A DNA stretch of 64,000 bases from Paramesorhizobium salinisoli (lineage in GTDB: Bacteria; Pseudomonadota; Alphaproteobacteria; Rhizobiales; Rhizobiaceae). The notes below the pieces were generated by a model. It was not told where the DNA came from, searched no databases, and saw only the letters and a list, made by a program, of their open reading frames with translations. The position numbers and the translations under genes are program-made. Below are positions 30,116 to 38,837 of the stretch, piece by piece (positions within the stretch are counted from its first letter, which is position 1; every line of letters begins with the position of its first letter). The DNA lies in NCBI RefSeq assembly GCF_003335045.1, contig NZ_QOZG01000003.1, positions 434,001-498,000 of the forward strand. Reading direction: 5' to 3'.

Positions 30116-31078
30116 ATGTCGGACTCTGTCTCCATAAAAGTCCCTGCGCGCCTGCATCTCGGCTTCCTCGATATGCCGAGAAAGAATGATGGCCGTTTCG
30201 GCAGCATCGGCTTGCCCCTCGAAGATATTGCGACGGAGTTGACCATTGCGCGCGCGCGCGAAACCTCCGTCGAGGGCGATGAGCGCGAGCGGGTCGCCGA
30301 GCATCTTGCGCGACTGTGCGTTCATCTCGGCATCCGGGCGCAGCACCGGATCGTCATCCACCGAACCATTCCCCGCCATGCCGGCCTCGGCTCCGGCACC
30401 CAGATCGCGCTTGCCGTCGCCGCGGCGCTTCGCACATTGCATAAATTTCCGCTCGACAGCCGCAACGACGCGCTGCTGCTTGGCCGCGGCGTGCGTTCCG
30501 GCATCGGTATCGCCGCCTTCGAAAAGGGCGGGCTGATCGTCGACGCAGGGCGGTTCCGTCAGAACCAGTCTCCGACAGTCATCACGCACATCCCCTTTCC
30601 CCGGGATTGGCGTATCATCCTCGTTCTCGACGAGACGACGCAGGGCATCCATGGCGAGGCGGAGATGGAGGCGTTTCGGACGCTCCCCTTCTTCCCCGAC
30701 GCCAGTTCCGCCGCGATCTGCCGGCAGGTGCTGATGGGGATATTGCCAGCCCTCATCGAACAGGACCTTTCCGGCTTCGGCAAAGCCATCGAGGCCGTGC
30801 AGACGGAAATCGGCGCTTATTTCTCTCCCGCCCAGGGCGGCGCGTTCACCAGCAAGGCGGTCGAAGCTGTTCTGGCGGAACTCAAAACCGCCGGCGCCGT
30901 CGGCATTGGCCAGAGTTCGTGGGGACCGACCGGATTTGCCTTCGCCCCATCGCACGCTGAAGCGAAACGGATTGTCGGGGCCATCGCCGCTCCAGGCGCT
31001 GTTTCCATCCGCATCCTCTCGGGCCGGAACGAGGGCGCGGAAATCACACGCAGCGCGCTCGATCTTGTCTCTCTATGA
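30116..31078 (+). CDS. mptG: Beta-ribofuranosylaminobenzene 5'-phosphate synthase
   Basis: Condenses PRPP with 4-hydroxybenzoate or p-aminobenzoate, the committed step of H4MPT synthesis. The 320-residue protein is of the GHMP-kinase-like fold: Val-Pro-Ala-Arg-Leu-His-Leu-Gly-Phe near residue 9, the Gly-Leu-Gly-Ser-Gly-Thr-Gln loop near residue 90, and Arg-Ser-Gly-Ile-Gly-Ile-Ala. It opens the plus-strand operon running to fae, and its stop codon overlaps a possible ATG of mtdB. Confidence 0.92.
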   Translation: MSDSVSIKVPARLHLGFLDMPRKNDGRFGSIGLPLEDIATELTIARARETSVEGDERERVAEHLARLCVHLGIRAQHRIVIHRTIPRHAGLGSGTQIALAVAAALRTLHKFPLDSRNDALLLGRGVRSGIGIAAFEKGGLIVDAGRFRQNQSPTVITHIPFPRDWRIILVLDETTQGIHGEAEMEAFRTLPFFPDASSAAICRQVLMGILPALIEQDLSGFGKAIEAVQTEIGAYFSPAQGGAFTSKAVEAVLAELKTAGAVGIGQSSWGPTGFAFAPSHAEAKRIVGAIAAPGAVSIRILSGRNEGAEITRSALDLVSL

Positions 31079-31125
31079 ATGACACCGGAACCGATGCGCA
31101 CCACCATCGAAAGGAAGCGGAAGCC

Positions 31126-32022
31126 GTGACCCGCAAGACCATCCTCCATATGCTGACGCCCCTCAGGCAGATGAGCCCGTTCGACGTGAACATGGCGCTC
31201 GACGCCGGTTATGACGCGGTCGTTCCCTATACCGATGTCGGCCTTTCCGACGTCGGCAATCTCGTCCAGGACGCGATCTTTTCACGCCCCCCAGATGCCG
31301 GCGTCGCGACCGGTATCTTTCTTGCGGGAAAAGACGCGCCGACCGCGCTCGACATGCTCGACGCCGCCAGGAAGGCCATGGTGCCGCCATTCGAAATATC
31401 GGTCTTCGCCGATCCGGCTGGCTCCTTCACGACTGCCGCCGCGATGGTCGCCAAGGTGGAAAAGGCACTCGCCCGCCATTACGATCGCACGCTCGCCGAT
31501 GTCTCGGTGGCGATCTTCGGCGCGACCGGCGTGGTCGGCTATTGCACAGCCGTCATCGCCGCCAAGGAGGGCGCGCGCGTAACAATCGTCGGCCATGACG
31601 GGCTTCGCCGTGTTGAGGACATCGCATCATCGATCAAGGAGCGCTTCGGCGTAACGGTTACCCCCGCCGACGGTTCGGACGACGCGAAGAAAGGCGCGGC
31701 CATCGAAGGCGCGAACGTCCTGCTTGCCGCCGCGAAAGCCGGCGTGCAGGTCATTTCCAGCGCGCAATTGCGCAACGCACCCGATCTTCTCGTCGCCGCC
31801 GACGTCAACGCCGTGCCGCCGGCGGGCATCGAGGGGCTGAAGGTCAATGCCAATGGCGAACCGCTGGAGGGAACGCGCGCCATCGGCATCGGCCCGCTCT
31901 CCATCGGCAATGTGAAATACAAGACGCAATCCGGTTTGTTCGTCCGCATGCTCAAGGCGGAGAAACCGATTATCCTAGATTTTCAGGATGCATTCAGCCT
32001 TGCCCGCGACCTTGCAAAATAA
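31126..32022 (+). CDS. mtdB: NAD(P)-dependent methylene-H4MPT dehydrogenase
   Basis: Oxidises methylene-H4MPT to methenyl-H4MPT, the second step of formaldehyde oxidation. The protein resembles MtdB throughout: an N-terminal substrate domain, then a Rossmann motif Gly-Ala-Thr-Gly-Val-Val-Gly near residue 135. I chose the GTG at 31126 (298 residues), which follows AAGGAAGCGG and matches family length. An ATG at 31075, overlapping the mptG stop as ATGA, would add 17 residues and remains possible. The C-terminus overlaps the next gene. Confidence 0.9.
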   Translation: MTRKTILHMLTPLRQMSPFDVNMALDAGYDAVVPYTDVGLSDVGNLVQDAIFSRPPDAGVATGIFLAGKDAPTALDMLDAARKAMVPPFEISVFADPAGSFTTAAAMVAKVEKALARHYDRTLADVSVAIFGATGVVGYCTAVIAAKEGARVTIVGHDGLRRVEDIASSIKERFGVTVTPADGSDDAKKGAAIEGANVLLAAAKAGVQVISSAQLRNAPDLLVAADVNAVPPAGIEGLKVNANGEPLEGTRAIGIGPLSIGNVKYKTQSGLFVRMLKAEKPIILDFQDAFSLARDLAK

Positions 32023-33160
32023 CGATACGGTCCTGATCGCCGCGATATCGGGCCGCTCGCTTGCCGCCGCCGCCCGCCGGGCAGGCCTGCGCCCGCTCGT
32101 GGCTGACCTGTTCAACGATACCGACACAATGAGTTTCGCCGAGCGCGCCATCAGGCTGCCCGGCAGCATCCAGACCGGCATCGAAGCCGATGGCCTCATG
32201 GGCCGCTTGGTTGAACTTGCCGGAGACGATGCCCCGCAAGCGGTAATCTATGGTTCGGGTTTCGAGCGAACGCCTGACATGGTGGACGCGATCGCACGCC
32301 ATTTTTTTGTGGCCGGAAACACCGCCCGGACGATCCGAGCCGTCAAGAACCCGGCGAGACTTGCCGACCTCTGCACTTCGCTGTCGATCCCGCACCCCGA
32401 GATAAGCAGCGAGCGGCCCGACAATCTCGAAGGCTGGCTCGTGAAGCTCGCCGGCGGCGCAGGTGGTTCGCATGTCGGCCATGCCAGCGGCGGCGATAAC
32501 AGGCCGGACCGCTATTTCCAGCGTTTCGTCGCGGGAAGAAACGTCTCGGCGCTCTTTATCGCCGATGGAAGAGAGGCCCGCCTCATTGGCTTCAGCCGCC
32601 AATGGGTGGCGCCGTCGCAGAGCAGCCCATACCGCTATGGCGGCGCGGTGCGGCTCATGCGCTACAGCAAGAAAAACCGCGCGCAAATCGGCGAATGGTT
32701 GATCGCGCTGACAGCCCGGACAGGCCTTGTCGGGCTCTGCGCCGCCGATTTTATCGACGGCCCCTCAGGTCTCTGGCTGATCGAGATCAATCCGCGCCCT
32801 GGCGCGACGCTCGATATTTTTGACAGTGATGAGACGCCTCTCCTGCGCGAGCATCTGAATGCCGTCAGGGGCGCTGGGGCGAAACGCCCGACCTATGCCG
32901 GCTCGGTCGCCTCGGCGATCGCCTATACGCCGCATCCAATTCGCATTTTTCCGCCGATCGAATGGCCCGAACTGACCGCCGATCACCAGCCCCCGGGCTC
33001 GGTACTCGATGCCGGCGATCCGGTATGCACCGTCTTTGCCAGCGCCCGCTCGGCCGCGACCGCCGAAAGGGCCGTCAAGAACCGTGTCAAGGCATTGGCT
33101 GCCTATTGGAAAGAAGCTTCCCCGTGGGGAACGGGTTCCCCAGGAGGAACGGTCATATGA
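31988..33160 (+). CDS. ATP-grasp ligase of the H4MPT/methylofuran cluster
   Basis: A 390-residue ATP-grasp protein. It has a central Lys-Leu-Ala-Gly-Gly-Ala-Gly-Gly-Ser loop near residue 158 and the metal-binding Leu-Ile-Glu-Ile-Asn-Pro-Arg-Pro-Gly near residue 262. Related proteins conserved in methylotroph H4MPT islands (orfY) and the archaeal tyramine-glutamate ligase MfnD are also ATP-grasp enzymes, so ligation of glutamate to a methylofuran precursor is a reasonable guess. Its start overlaps mtdB by 35 bases and its end overlaps mch (ATGA). Confidence 0.8.
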   Translation: MHSALPATLQNNDTVLIAAISGRSLAAAARRAGLRPLVADLFNDTDTMSFAERAIRLPGSIQTGIEADGLMGRLVELAGDDAPQAVIYGSGFERTPDMVDAIARHFFVAGNTARTIRAVKNPARLADLCTSLSIPHPEISSERPDNLEGWLVKLAGGAGGSHVGHASGGDNRPDRYFQRFVAGRNVSALFIADGREARLIGFSRQWVAPSQSSPYRYGGAVRLMRYSKKNRAQIGEWLIALTARTGLVGLCAADFIDGPSGLWLIEINPRPGATLDIFDSDETPLLREHLNAVRGAGAKRPTYAGSVASAIAYTPHPIRIFPPIEWPELTADHQPPGSVLDAGDPVCTVFASARSAATAERAVKNRVKALAAYWKEASPWGTGSPGGTVI

Positions 33161-34116
33161 GGAATGGAAAAGCATTCCTGAACCGCAATGCCCAGCGTAT
33201 CGTCGACGAGATGATCGACAACGCCGACCGCCTGCGGATCGCGCATAGCCGCGGCAGTCTCGGCGAACATCTGATCGATGCGGGGGCGAATGAAGAGGGC
33301 GGCATCGACGCCGGCATGCGTATTATCGAGATATGCATGGGCGGCCTAGGCGCGGTTTCGACGCAACTGAATCGCGGCGCGGGACGCTGGCCGCTCGGCA
33401 TCCATGTCCGTTCGTCCCAGCCCGTTCTTGCCTGCCTTGCCAGCCAATATGCCGGCTGGAACCTGTCGCACGGAAAATATTTTGCCATGGGCTCGGGCCC
33501 GATCCGGACGCTCGCCCGCGTCGAGCACCTGTTCGAGGAGATCGTCTATGAGGAACCCGATGCAAAAACATCGGTGATCGTGCTGGAAACAGCCGCGCCG
33601 CCGCCGCGCGAGATCGTGGAGAAGGTTGCTCGGTCGACGGGCCTCGCACCAGAGGCGCTCACCTTCATCTATGCGCCGACCCAGAGCCTGACAGGATCGG
33701 TGCAGATCGTCGGGCGCGTACTCGAAGTCGCGCTGCACAAGGCGCATGATCTGAAATTTCCGCTCGATGCGATCATCGACGGCGCCGGCTATGCGCCGCT
33801 GCCCGCCCCGCACCCGGATTTCCTGCAGGCCATGGGCCGGACCAATGACGCCATTATCTATGGCGGGCTGGTGCAGCTTTTCGTGCATGGCGCAGCCAGC
33901 GATGCCAGGGCGCTCGCCGAGCAGCTTCCAAGCCGAACGTCGCGCGACTATGGCCAGCCCTTCGCCGATATTTTCAGGGCTTTCAAAGGTGATTTCTACG
34001 CCATAGACCCGCATCTCTTCAGCCCGGCCGAAGTGATCGTTACAGCTATCGAAAGCGGCGAGACTTTTCGCAGTGGTGGAATTGACAATGCAATGCTGGA
34101 ACAATCCCTTGGCTGA
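33157..34116 (+). CDS. mch: Methenyl-H4MPT cyclohydrolase
   Basis: Hydrolyses methenyl-H4MPT to formyl-H4MPT. The 319-residue protein carries the Mch pattern Glu-Ala-Gly-Ile-type N-terminal helix (here Leu-Ile-Asp-Ala-Gly-Ala-Asn), Gly-Gly-Leu-Gly-Ala-Val, Tyr-Phe-Ala-Met-Gly-Ser-Gly-Pro-Ile-Arg and Ala-Pro-Thr-Gln-Ser-Leu-Thr-Gly-Ser-Val-Gln. The ATG at 33157 follows AGGAGGA and overlaps the upstream stop codon. It is followed, with overlap, by the RimK-like gene. Confidence 0.95.
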   Translation: MRNGKAFLNRNAQRIVDEMIDNADRLRIAHSRGSLGEHLIDAGANEEGGIDAGMRIIEICMGGLGAVSTQLNRGAGRWPLGIHVRSSQPVLACLASQYAGWNLSHGKYFAMGSGPIRTLARVEHLFEEIVYEEPDAKTSVIVLETAAPPPREIVEKVARSTGLAPEALTFIYAPTQSLTGSVQIVGRVLEVALHKAHDLKFPLDAIIDGAGYAPLPAPHPDFLQAMGRTNDAIIYGGLVQLFVHGAASDARALAEQLPSRTSRDYGQPFADIFRAFKGDFYAIDPHLFSPAEVIVTAIESGETFRSGGIDNAMLEQSLG

Positions 34117-35077
34117 AAGAATTGATACGATACTGATCCTGTCGGACAGGCCGGACGGCCAGGTGAAACAGCTTTCCTCTTCGTTTAACAAGCTCGGCGT
34201 GAAGACGCTTTCCATGCATCTGGCCGATATCGGCTTCGACAGCAGATATAAGTCAGGCCTTGCCATTCCAGGCCTCGATGGTGCCCTGCCCGCCACTGTC
34301 GTCGTGCGCTCCGTCTCGTCGGGAACCTTCGAGGCGATCACGCGCCGCCTCGGCATTCTCCACGCCTTCGCCCATCTCGGCGTTCCCGTCTGGAATTCCG
34401 CCAAGGCCATCGAGCGCTGTGTCGACAAATCCACCACGACGTTTTTGCTGGCTCAGGCCGGTCTGCCCACACCGGAAACCTTCACCGTTGAGAACCTGGA
34501 AAACGCCAGAGCCATCATCGAGCGTGAGATCGCCAGTGGTCCGCTGGTGCTCAAGCCGCTGTTCGGCTCGCAAGGCCGCGGCATCCGTCTGATCAACGGG
34601 CCGGAGGATTTGCCGGTGCCTGAAGAGGTCGACGATGTCTATTATCTCCAGCGCTTCGTGGCCCGGGCCGGTCCACCGTTTCGCGATTATCGCGTGTTCA
34701 CTTGTGGCGGCGAGGTTCTGGGCATGATGGCGCGCTGCGCCGACGGGTGGATCACCAACATCGCCAAAGGTGCCAAGGCCGAACCGGTCACCGGTCCGCT
34801 GCGGTTGAAGCTTGAGGCGCTGGCGCTGGCCGCGTCGAAAGCCATCGGCACCGATTTCGCCGGCATTGACATCGTCCCCACATCCGACGGCGAACTCCTC
34901 GTCCTCGAAGTCAACAGCATGCCCGCCTGGAGCGGATTGCAATCCGTCGTTCCAGTGCGCGTGGCTGATCGCATCGCCAAGGCGCTGACCGCCCGCGTCT
35001 TCCCGCGCTTTGAGCGGGATGAGGAAAAGTGTGCGGCGGTTTTCCGCCCGCATCCCGCTCTAACTTTAATAAAATGA
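34088..35077 (+). CDS. RimK-like ATP-grasp glutamate ligase
   Basis: A 329-residue ATP-grasp ligase similar to RimK and to the archaeal MptN/CofF glutamate ligases that add glutamate to H4MPT or F420. Landmarks are Lys-Pro-Leu-Phe-Gly-Ser-Gln-Gly-Arg-Gly near residue 155 and Val-Leu-Glu-Val-Asn-Ser-Met-Pro-Ala-Trp near residue 278. It corresponds in position to orf5 of methylotroph islands. Its start overlaps mch by about 29 bases; GTG codons at 34073/34076 are alternatives. Extension of a cofactor side chain is inference. Confidence 0.82.
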   Translation: MQCWNNPLAERIDTILILSDRPDGQVKQLSSSFNKLGVKTLSMHLADIGFDSRYKSGLAIPGLDGALPATVVVRSVSSGTFEAITRRLGILHAFAHLGVPVWNSAKAIERCVDKSTTTFLLAQAGLPTPETFTVENLENARAIIEREIASGPLVLKPLFGSQGRGIRLINGPEDLPVPEEVDDVYYLQRFVARAGPPFRDYRVFTCGGEVLGMMARCADGWITNIAKGAKAEPVTGPLRLKLEALALAASKAIGTDFAGIDIVPTSDGELLVLEVNSMPAWSGLQSVVPVRVADRIAKALTARVFPRFERDEEKCAAVFRPHPALTLIK

Positions 35078-35958
35078 GAAAGGCCGGCGGCGTGACCCCG
35101 ACGCGGGACCAGATCAGGCATGCCTATATCGCCGCCTGCCTCGGTGAAATCCAGGCGCTGAAGCCCGGCAATGTGCATCGCTTCGCCGATGGTCACCGCA
35201 TGACCGCGACGCAGTTCCTCGACAGCGCCGAAATTTCCGCCGATCCGCTGACCGATCCCGCATTGCGCGTCGGGCGGCGCATCCGCGACGCTGTGGCCAT
35301 GACGCGCGAACGGGTGGGCACCAACACAAATCTCGGCATCCTTCTCCTCTGCGCGCCGCTCGCCAAAGCGGCGGAAAAGCCGGGCCGGGACTTGCGGCGC
35401 AATGTGGCGCAGGTGCTCGATACACTCGACCGTGACGACGCGCGCGACGTGTTTGCCGCCATAAGGCTGGCGCAGCCCGGCGGGCTTGGCTCGGCGGAAA
35501 AGCACGATGTTTCCGAGGAACCTGAAGTCGGACTTCTGGAGGCGATGCAGGAGGCCGCCCATCGCGACATGATCGCCCGGCAATATGTCACCGGTTTTGC
35601 CGATATCTTTGACATAGGCCTTTCGGCCCATGCCACGGCCCTGGCCCGCGATGAAAAAGACATGTGGCCCATCGTCTTCGTCTATCTTGATTTTCTCTCA
35701 CGCTTTCCCGACAGCCACGTCGCGCGCAAGCATGGCGCAGCGGTCGCCGAACAAATTCGTGCCGAAGCCGAGACGATCCGCGAGAGCGCAGCAGAGATGC
35801 GTGATGGCACGGAGCGGGAAAAACTGCTGCTTGCCTTCGATAAGAAGCTCAAGGCCGACGGCATAAACCCGGGCACATCCGCCGACCTGACGGTGGCAAC
35901 GCTTTTTGCGCACGGCATCATCAACTTAGTCTTGCATAATCGCGGGGTAAATGGTTGA
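35074..35958 (+). CDS. CitG-like triphosphoribosyl-dephospho-CoA synthase family protein
   Basis: A 294-residue protein of the CitG family, which in citrate lyase systems joins a phosphoribosyl unit to dephospho-CoA. The family motifs Ala-Leu-Lys-Pro-Gly-Asn-Val-His near residue 28, Asn-Thr-Asn-Leu-Gly-Ile-Leu-Leu and a C-terminal Asn-Pro-Gly-Thr-Ser-Ala-Asp-Leu-Thr are present. No citrate lyase genes are near; it sits between the RimK-like gene and fae, like orf7 in other methylotrophs. A phosphoribosyl-transfer role in H4MPT synthesis is speculative. Starts at an ATGA overlap. Confidence 0.85.
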   Translation: MRKAGGVTPTRDQIRHAYIAACLGEIQALKPGNVHRFADGHRMTATQFLDSAEISADPLTDPALRVGRRIRDAVAMTRERVGTNTNLGILLLCAPLAKAAEKPGRDLRRNVAQVLDTLDRDDARDVFAAIRLAQPGGLGSAEKHDVSEEPEVGLLEAMQEAAHRDMIARQYVTGFADIFDIGLSAHATALARDEKDMWPIVFVYLDFLSRFPDSHVARKHGAAVAEQIRAEAETIRESAAEMRDGTEREKLLLAFDKKLKADGINPGTSADLTVATLFAHGIINLVLHNRGVNG

Positions 35959-36132
35959 ATTTTGAAAGCGGAGGGTTTGCTTCCGCTGCTATCTGGCCAA
36001 CCGACCCGCGCTCCATATGCTGGTGAACAAGGGTGCTGTGAACAAGGATAGCTGTCCATCGAGAACCGTGTCTCGACGTACGGCATCTTTGGACAATCCA
36101 TTTTTGGAAACGGTTTAGGGAGGAATCAGATC

Positions 36133-36639
36133 GTGGCGAAAATCACTAAGGTAATGGTTGGCGAATCTCTGATCGGTGACGGCAATGAAGTTGCCCATAT
36201 CGATCTTCTCATCGGACCGCGCGGCAGCGCCGTCGAAACAGCTTTCTGCAATGCTTTGACCAACAACAAGGACGGATTTACCTCCCTCCTCGCGGTGATC
36301 GCGCCCAATCTGGCGTGCAAGCCGAACACGGTGATGTTCAACAAGGTCACCATCAAGGGCGCCAAGCAGGCGGTCCAGATGTTCGGCCCGGCGCAGCATG
36401 CCGTTGCAAAGGCCGTGCAGGACAGCGTGGCCGATGGCACGATCCCCGCTGACGAAGCCGACGATCTCTTCATCTGCGTCGGCGTCTTCATCCATTGGGA
36501 GGCCGAAGACGACGCGAAGATCCAGGATTTCAATTATCGCGCAACCAAGGAAGCCATCGAGCGCGCGGTAACAGGCAAGCCCACCGCCGCTGAAGCGACC
36601 GCCCAGCGCAATTCGGTCAAGCATCCCTTCAGCGCCTAG
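36133..36639 (+). CDS. fae: Formaldehyde-activating enzyme
   Basis: Condenses formaldehyde with H4MPT to methylene-H4MPT, the entry point of the pathway. The 168-residue sequence is strongly conserved: [10 protein letters not shown], with the conserved His at residue 22, and Ile-Gly-Pro-Arg-Gly-Ser. It starts with GTG at 36133 behind a strong GGGAGGA site. It is 174 bases from the preceding gene and has its own terminator, so a separate strong promoter is probable. Confidence 0.97.
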   Translation: MAKITKVMVGESLIGDGNEVAHIDLLIGPRGSAVETAFCNALTNNKDGFTSLLAVIAPNLACKPNTVMFNKVTIKGAKQAVQMFGPAQHAVAKAVQDSVADGTIPADEADDLFICVGVFIHWEAEDDAKIQDFNYRATKEAIERAVTGKPTAAEATAQRNSVKHPFSA

Positions 36640-36724
36640 ACAAGAGACAACCCCGCACAGAGCATGCCCTCTGTGGAATCGGATGGCCTGATGCGCCGGT
36701 TGGCCAAACGTCTAGGCTTTTGAC

Positions 36725-36753
36725 GAAAAGGAGGGAGCAATCCCTCCTTTTGA
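36725..36753 (+). terminator. Rho-independent terminator after fae
   Basis: AAAGGAGGGA / TCCCTCCTTT, a perfect 10-base stem with a four-base loop, running into TTTTGATT, about 90 bases after the fae stop codon. Confidence 0.85.
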
Positions 36754-36872
36754 TTCATTATCATGCTTCGTAGAACGTCATGGTCGTAGAACAGCCAGAG
36801 CGTTCTCGTTTTGATGGAGTCGCGAGGCGCCCCCTCTGGCCTGCCGGCCTTTCCACTTCATTCTGAAATGCT

Positions 36873-37592
36873 CTAAGCAAACGTCCCCTCCGCCCTCGCC
36901 ATAAAATCCCTGACCATTTCAGGCGTCAGCGCCCCATCGTGCAATGCCGTCGCCACCAGCGATCCGGCAATGCCCATTTCCTCCAGCCGCTCCAGATCCT
37001 TTGCAGACCGCACGCCGCCGGCGGCGATCACTGCCCTGTCTCCTGCGCGTTCCCTGATTGCAGCCAGGCGCTCGAAATCCGGCCCATCTCCTGCACCCAC
37101 CCGCGCGAGCGTCATGACGATCACCCGCGAGGGCCACAGGGCATCGTCATCCAGAATGGCGGGCGGCCCGAGGAATTCATCGCCGCGAAAGTCCAGCGAC
37201 AAGGCCAGTTGCGAATGCCCATGGAACGCCTGGAGCAGCGAAATATCGGATTGCGATTCGGAACCGAGCACAGGCACCACGCCATCGAGTGCCAACGCGG
37301 TTTCGAGATCACCTCTCTTGCAAAATCCGGCATCGAGCCAGACGGAGGATTGCGCCCGCAAGGACGCCAGAGGACCCAACCTGTCTACGCCGCTTGTCCG
37401 CCTCTCGATCCCGTCGAGATCAGCCACATAATAAGCCGGAAACGGAAAAATCTCCCACAATCCAGCCGCGACATCGCCGATTTCGGCCGATGGGCTGAGT
37501 GGCGTTTCGATCGGCCTGTAGCTGCCGCGCTCGCCCTTGCGGGCACGCACGACAAGTCCGCCTTTGATGTCGAGAACGGGAATGATAAGCAC
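36873..37592 (-). CDS. HisA/HisF-related TIM-barrel protein
   Basis: A 239-residue TIM barrel related to histidine biosynthesis HisA/HisF: Ile-Ile-Pro-Val-Leu-Asp-Ile-Lys-Gly-Gly at the N-terminus and Ile-Ala-Ala-Gly-Gly-Val-Arg-Ser near residue 190 for phosphate binding. No his genes surround it. A HisA/HisF-related family occurs in methanogens and methylotrophs with H4MPT genes, so cofactor synthesis is its probable role; the reaction is unknown. The start is uncertain: GTG at 37592 (TTG at 37598 possible), without a clear ribosome-binding site. Divergent from the mfnF-like gene. Confidence 0.78.
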   Translation of the reverse strand: MLIIPVLDIKGGLVVRARKGERGSYRPIETPLSPSAEIGDVAAGLWEIFPFPAYYVADLDGIERRTSGVDRLGPLASLRAQSSVWLDAGFCKRGDLETALALDGVVPVLGSESQSDISLLQAFHGHSQLALSLDFRGDEFLGPPAILDDDALWPSRVIVMTLARVGAGDGPDFERLAAIRERAGDRAVIAAGGVRSAKDLERLEEMGIAGSLVATALHDGALTPEMVRDFMARAEGTFA

Positions 37593-37625
37593 TGACAAAG
37601 CCGATATCGGAGGGACGATCCAGCT

Positions 37626-38699
37626 ATGAAAGCCCGAAAGGAAACGGAAGGAAAGAGCCCTGCCACGAGTTTTGTGACGGGTTGGGACATCGGCGGCGCA
37701 CATCTCAAGATGGCGCAGTGCCGGAATGGCGAGATCGTCATGGCCCGAACCATTATGACGCCGATGTGGCTCGGGACCGATCGCGTGAAGGAAGCGCTGA
37801 AGAATCTCGCCGATCTGCGCACCGAAGGCGGCGGCAATGTCTTCACCATGACGGGCGAACTCTCCGACGCCTTCCCCTCCCGCGATGTCGGTGTCGCCAC
37901 CCTGCTGGACCTGATCGAGGAGGAATTCGGCGAGGAGGAAACGCTGATCTATGCCGGCCGGTCCGGACTTGTCGATCTGGCTTCCGCGCGACAGCTCGGC
38001 GGCGACATCGCCTCGGCCAATTGGCATGCGACGGCATCGCTGAGCGCGAAGCTTGCCGGCAACGGCCTCTTTATCGACATGGGTTCCACCACCACCGACA
38101 TCCTTGCCATGAGGGACGGCGCGGTCATCCACCAGGGCTATTCCGATGCCGAACGCCTGCTGACGGGCGAACTCGTCTATACCGGCTTCGCGCGCAGCGC
38201 CCTGATCGGCATCGCCTCACTGGTTCCGGTGCGGGGCCGCATGACACCGCTGATGAACGAATATTTCGCCAATACCGCCGATCTCAGCCGCGTCCTCGGC
38301 ACGCTCGACGAGGCCGACGATCAATACAAGGCGGCGGATCATGGGCCCAAGACTTTTGCAGGATCGATCGAACGCCTGGCGCGTATGGTCGGCCGTGACA
38401 GCGGCGATCTCCGGAAAGAGGAATGGATAGACATCGCCCGCTGGTTCAGCGAACACCAGTTGCGCATGATCCATGACGGCGCCTTCCGGGTGGCGGCGCT
38501 GCTTTCATCGAATGCAGGAGCACCGGTCGTCGGCGCGGGCATCGGAAGGCCGCAGATCAAGCGCCTCGCCGAACGCCTGGAACGGCCCTATGTGGATTTT
38601 GGCTCACTCATTCCTGCAAGCAATGAGGCAAGAGACGCCGCCAGCAAGGCCGCCCCCGCGGCTGCGGTGGCGCTTCTCGGGCTGGAGCACTTCTCTTAA
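37626..38699 (+). CDS. Hydantoinase/oxoprolinase-fold protein, probable MfnF (methylofuran synthesis)
   Basis: A 357-residue protein of the ASKHA-like hydantoinase A fold. Two phosphate loops are visible: Gly-Trp-Asp-Ile-Gly-Gly-Ala-His near residue 19 and Phe-Ile-Asp-Met-Gly-Ser-Thr-Thr-Thr-Asp near residue 144. This family is found with H4MPT-linked C1 genes, and the archaeal homologue is assigned as MfnF, which couples the aminomethylfuran unit to glutamyl-tyramine. It is a lone plus-strand gene, diverging from the HisA-like gene and converging on the DUF447 gene. Confidence 0.8.
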   Translation: MKARKETEGKSPATSFVTGWDIGGAHLKMAQCRNGEIVMARTIMTPMWLGTDRVKEALKNLADLRTEGGGNVFTMTGELSDAFPSRDVGVATLLDLIEEEFGEEETLIYAGRSGLVDLASARQLGGDIASANWHATASLSAKLAGNGLFIDMGSTTTDILAMRDGAVIHQGYSDAERLLTGELVYTGFARSALIGIASLVPVRGRMTPLMNEYFANTADLSRVLGTLDEADDQYKAADHGPKTFAGSIERLARMVGRDSGDLRKEEWIDIARWFSEHQLRMIHDGAFRVAALLSSNAGAPVVGAGIGRPQIKRLAERLERPYVDFGSLIPASNEARDAASKAAPAAAVALLGLEHFS

Positions 38700-38735
38700 A
38701 GAGGCCCTATTCTGTACCGGCCCGGAAGTGGAGAG

Positions 38736-38783
38736 GATGAGGAATGGATCCCAGTGACAAGCACTTGGGATCCATTCCTCATC
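38736..38783. repeat. Palindromic repeat, family A copy 2
   Basis: An 18-base perfect inverted repeat, GATGAGGAATGGATCCCA with its complement, around a short core (GTGACAAGCACT). It shares the GGAATGGAT...CAGTG...CACT...ATCCATTCC design with the element at 18905. It lies between the convergent mfnF-like and DUF447 genes, where it could end transcription in both directions. Confidence 0.7.
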
Positions 38784-38837
38784 GAGGCCACGCCGTTCCG
38801 CAAAAACACGACCACCGCATCTCCAACCAGAACCACC

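Noticed and set aside
29933..30955. A 340-codon minus-strand frame over mptG
   Set aside because: It is antisense to mptG and has no family resemblance; mptG carries GHMP motifs in the right order.
25077..36639. Recent transfer of the H4MPT genes from archaea
   Set aside because: The proteins resemble archaeal families, but this gene set is well known in bacterial methylotrophs, and GC content and codon style match the neighbours, so a recent archaeal source is not supported.
36660..36870. Partial dyads in the gap after fae
   Set aside because: Apart from the clear terminator at 36725, the remaining symmetry (CCAGAG / CTCTGG) is short and has no supporting context.
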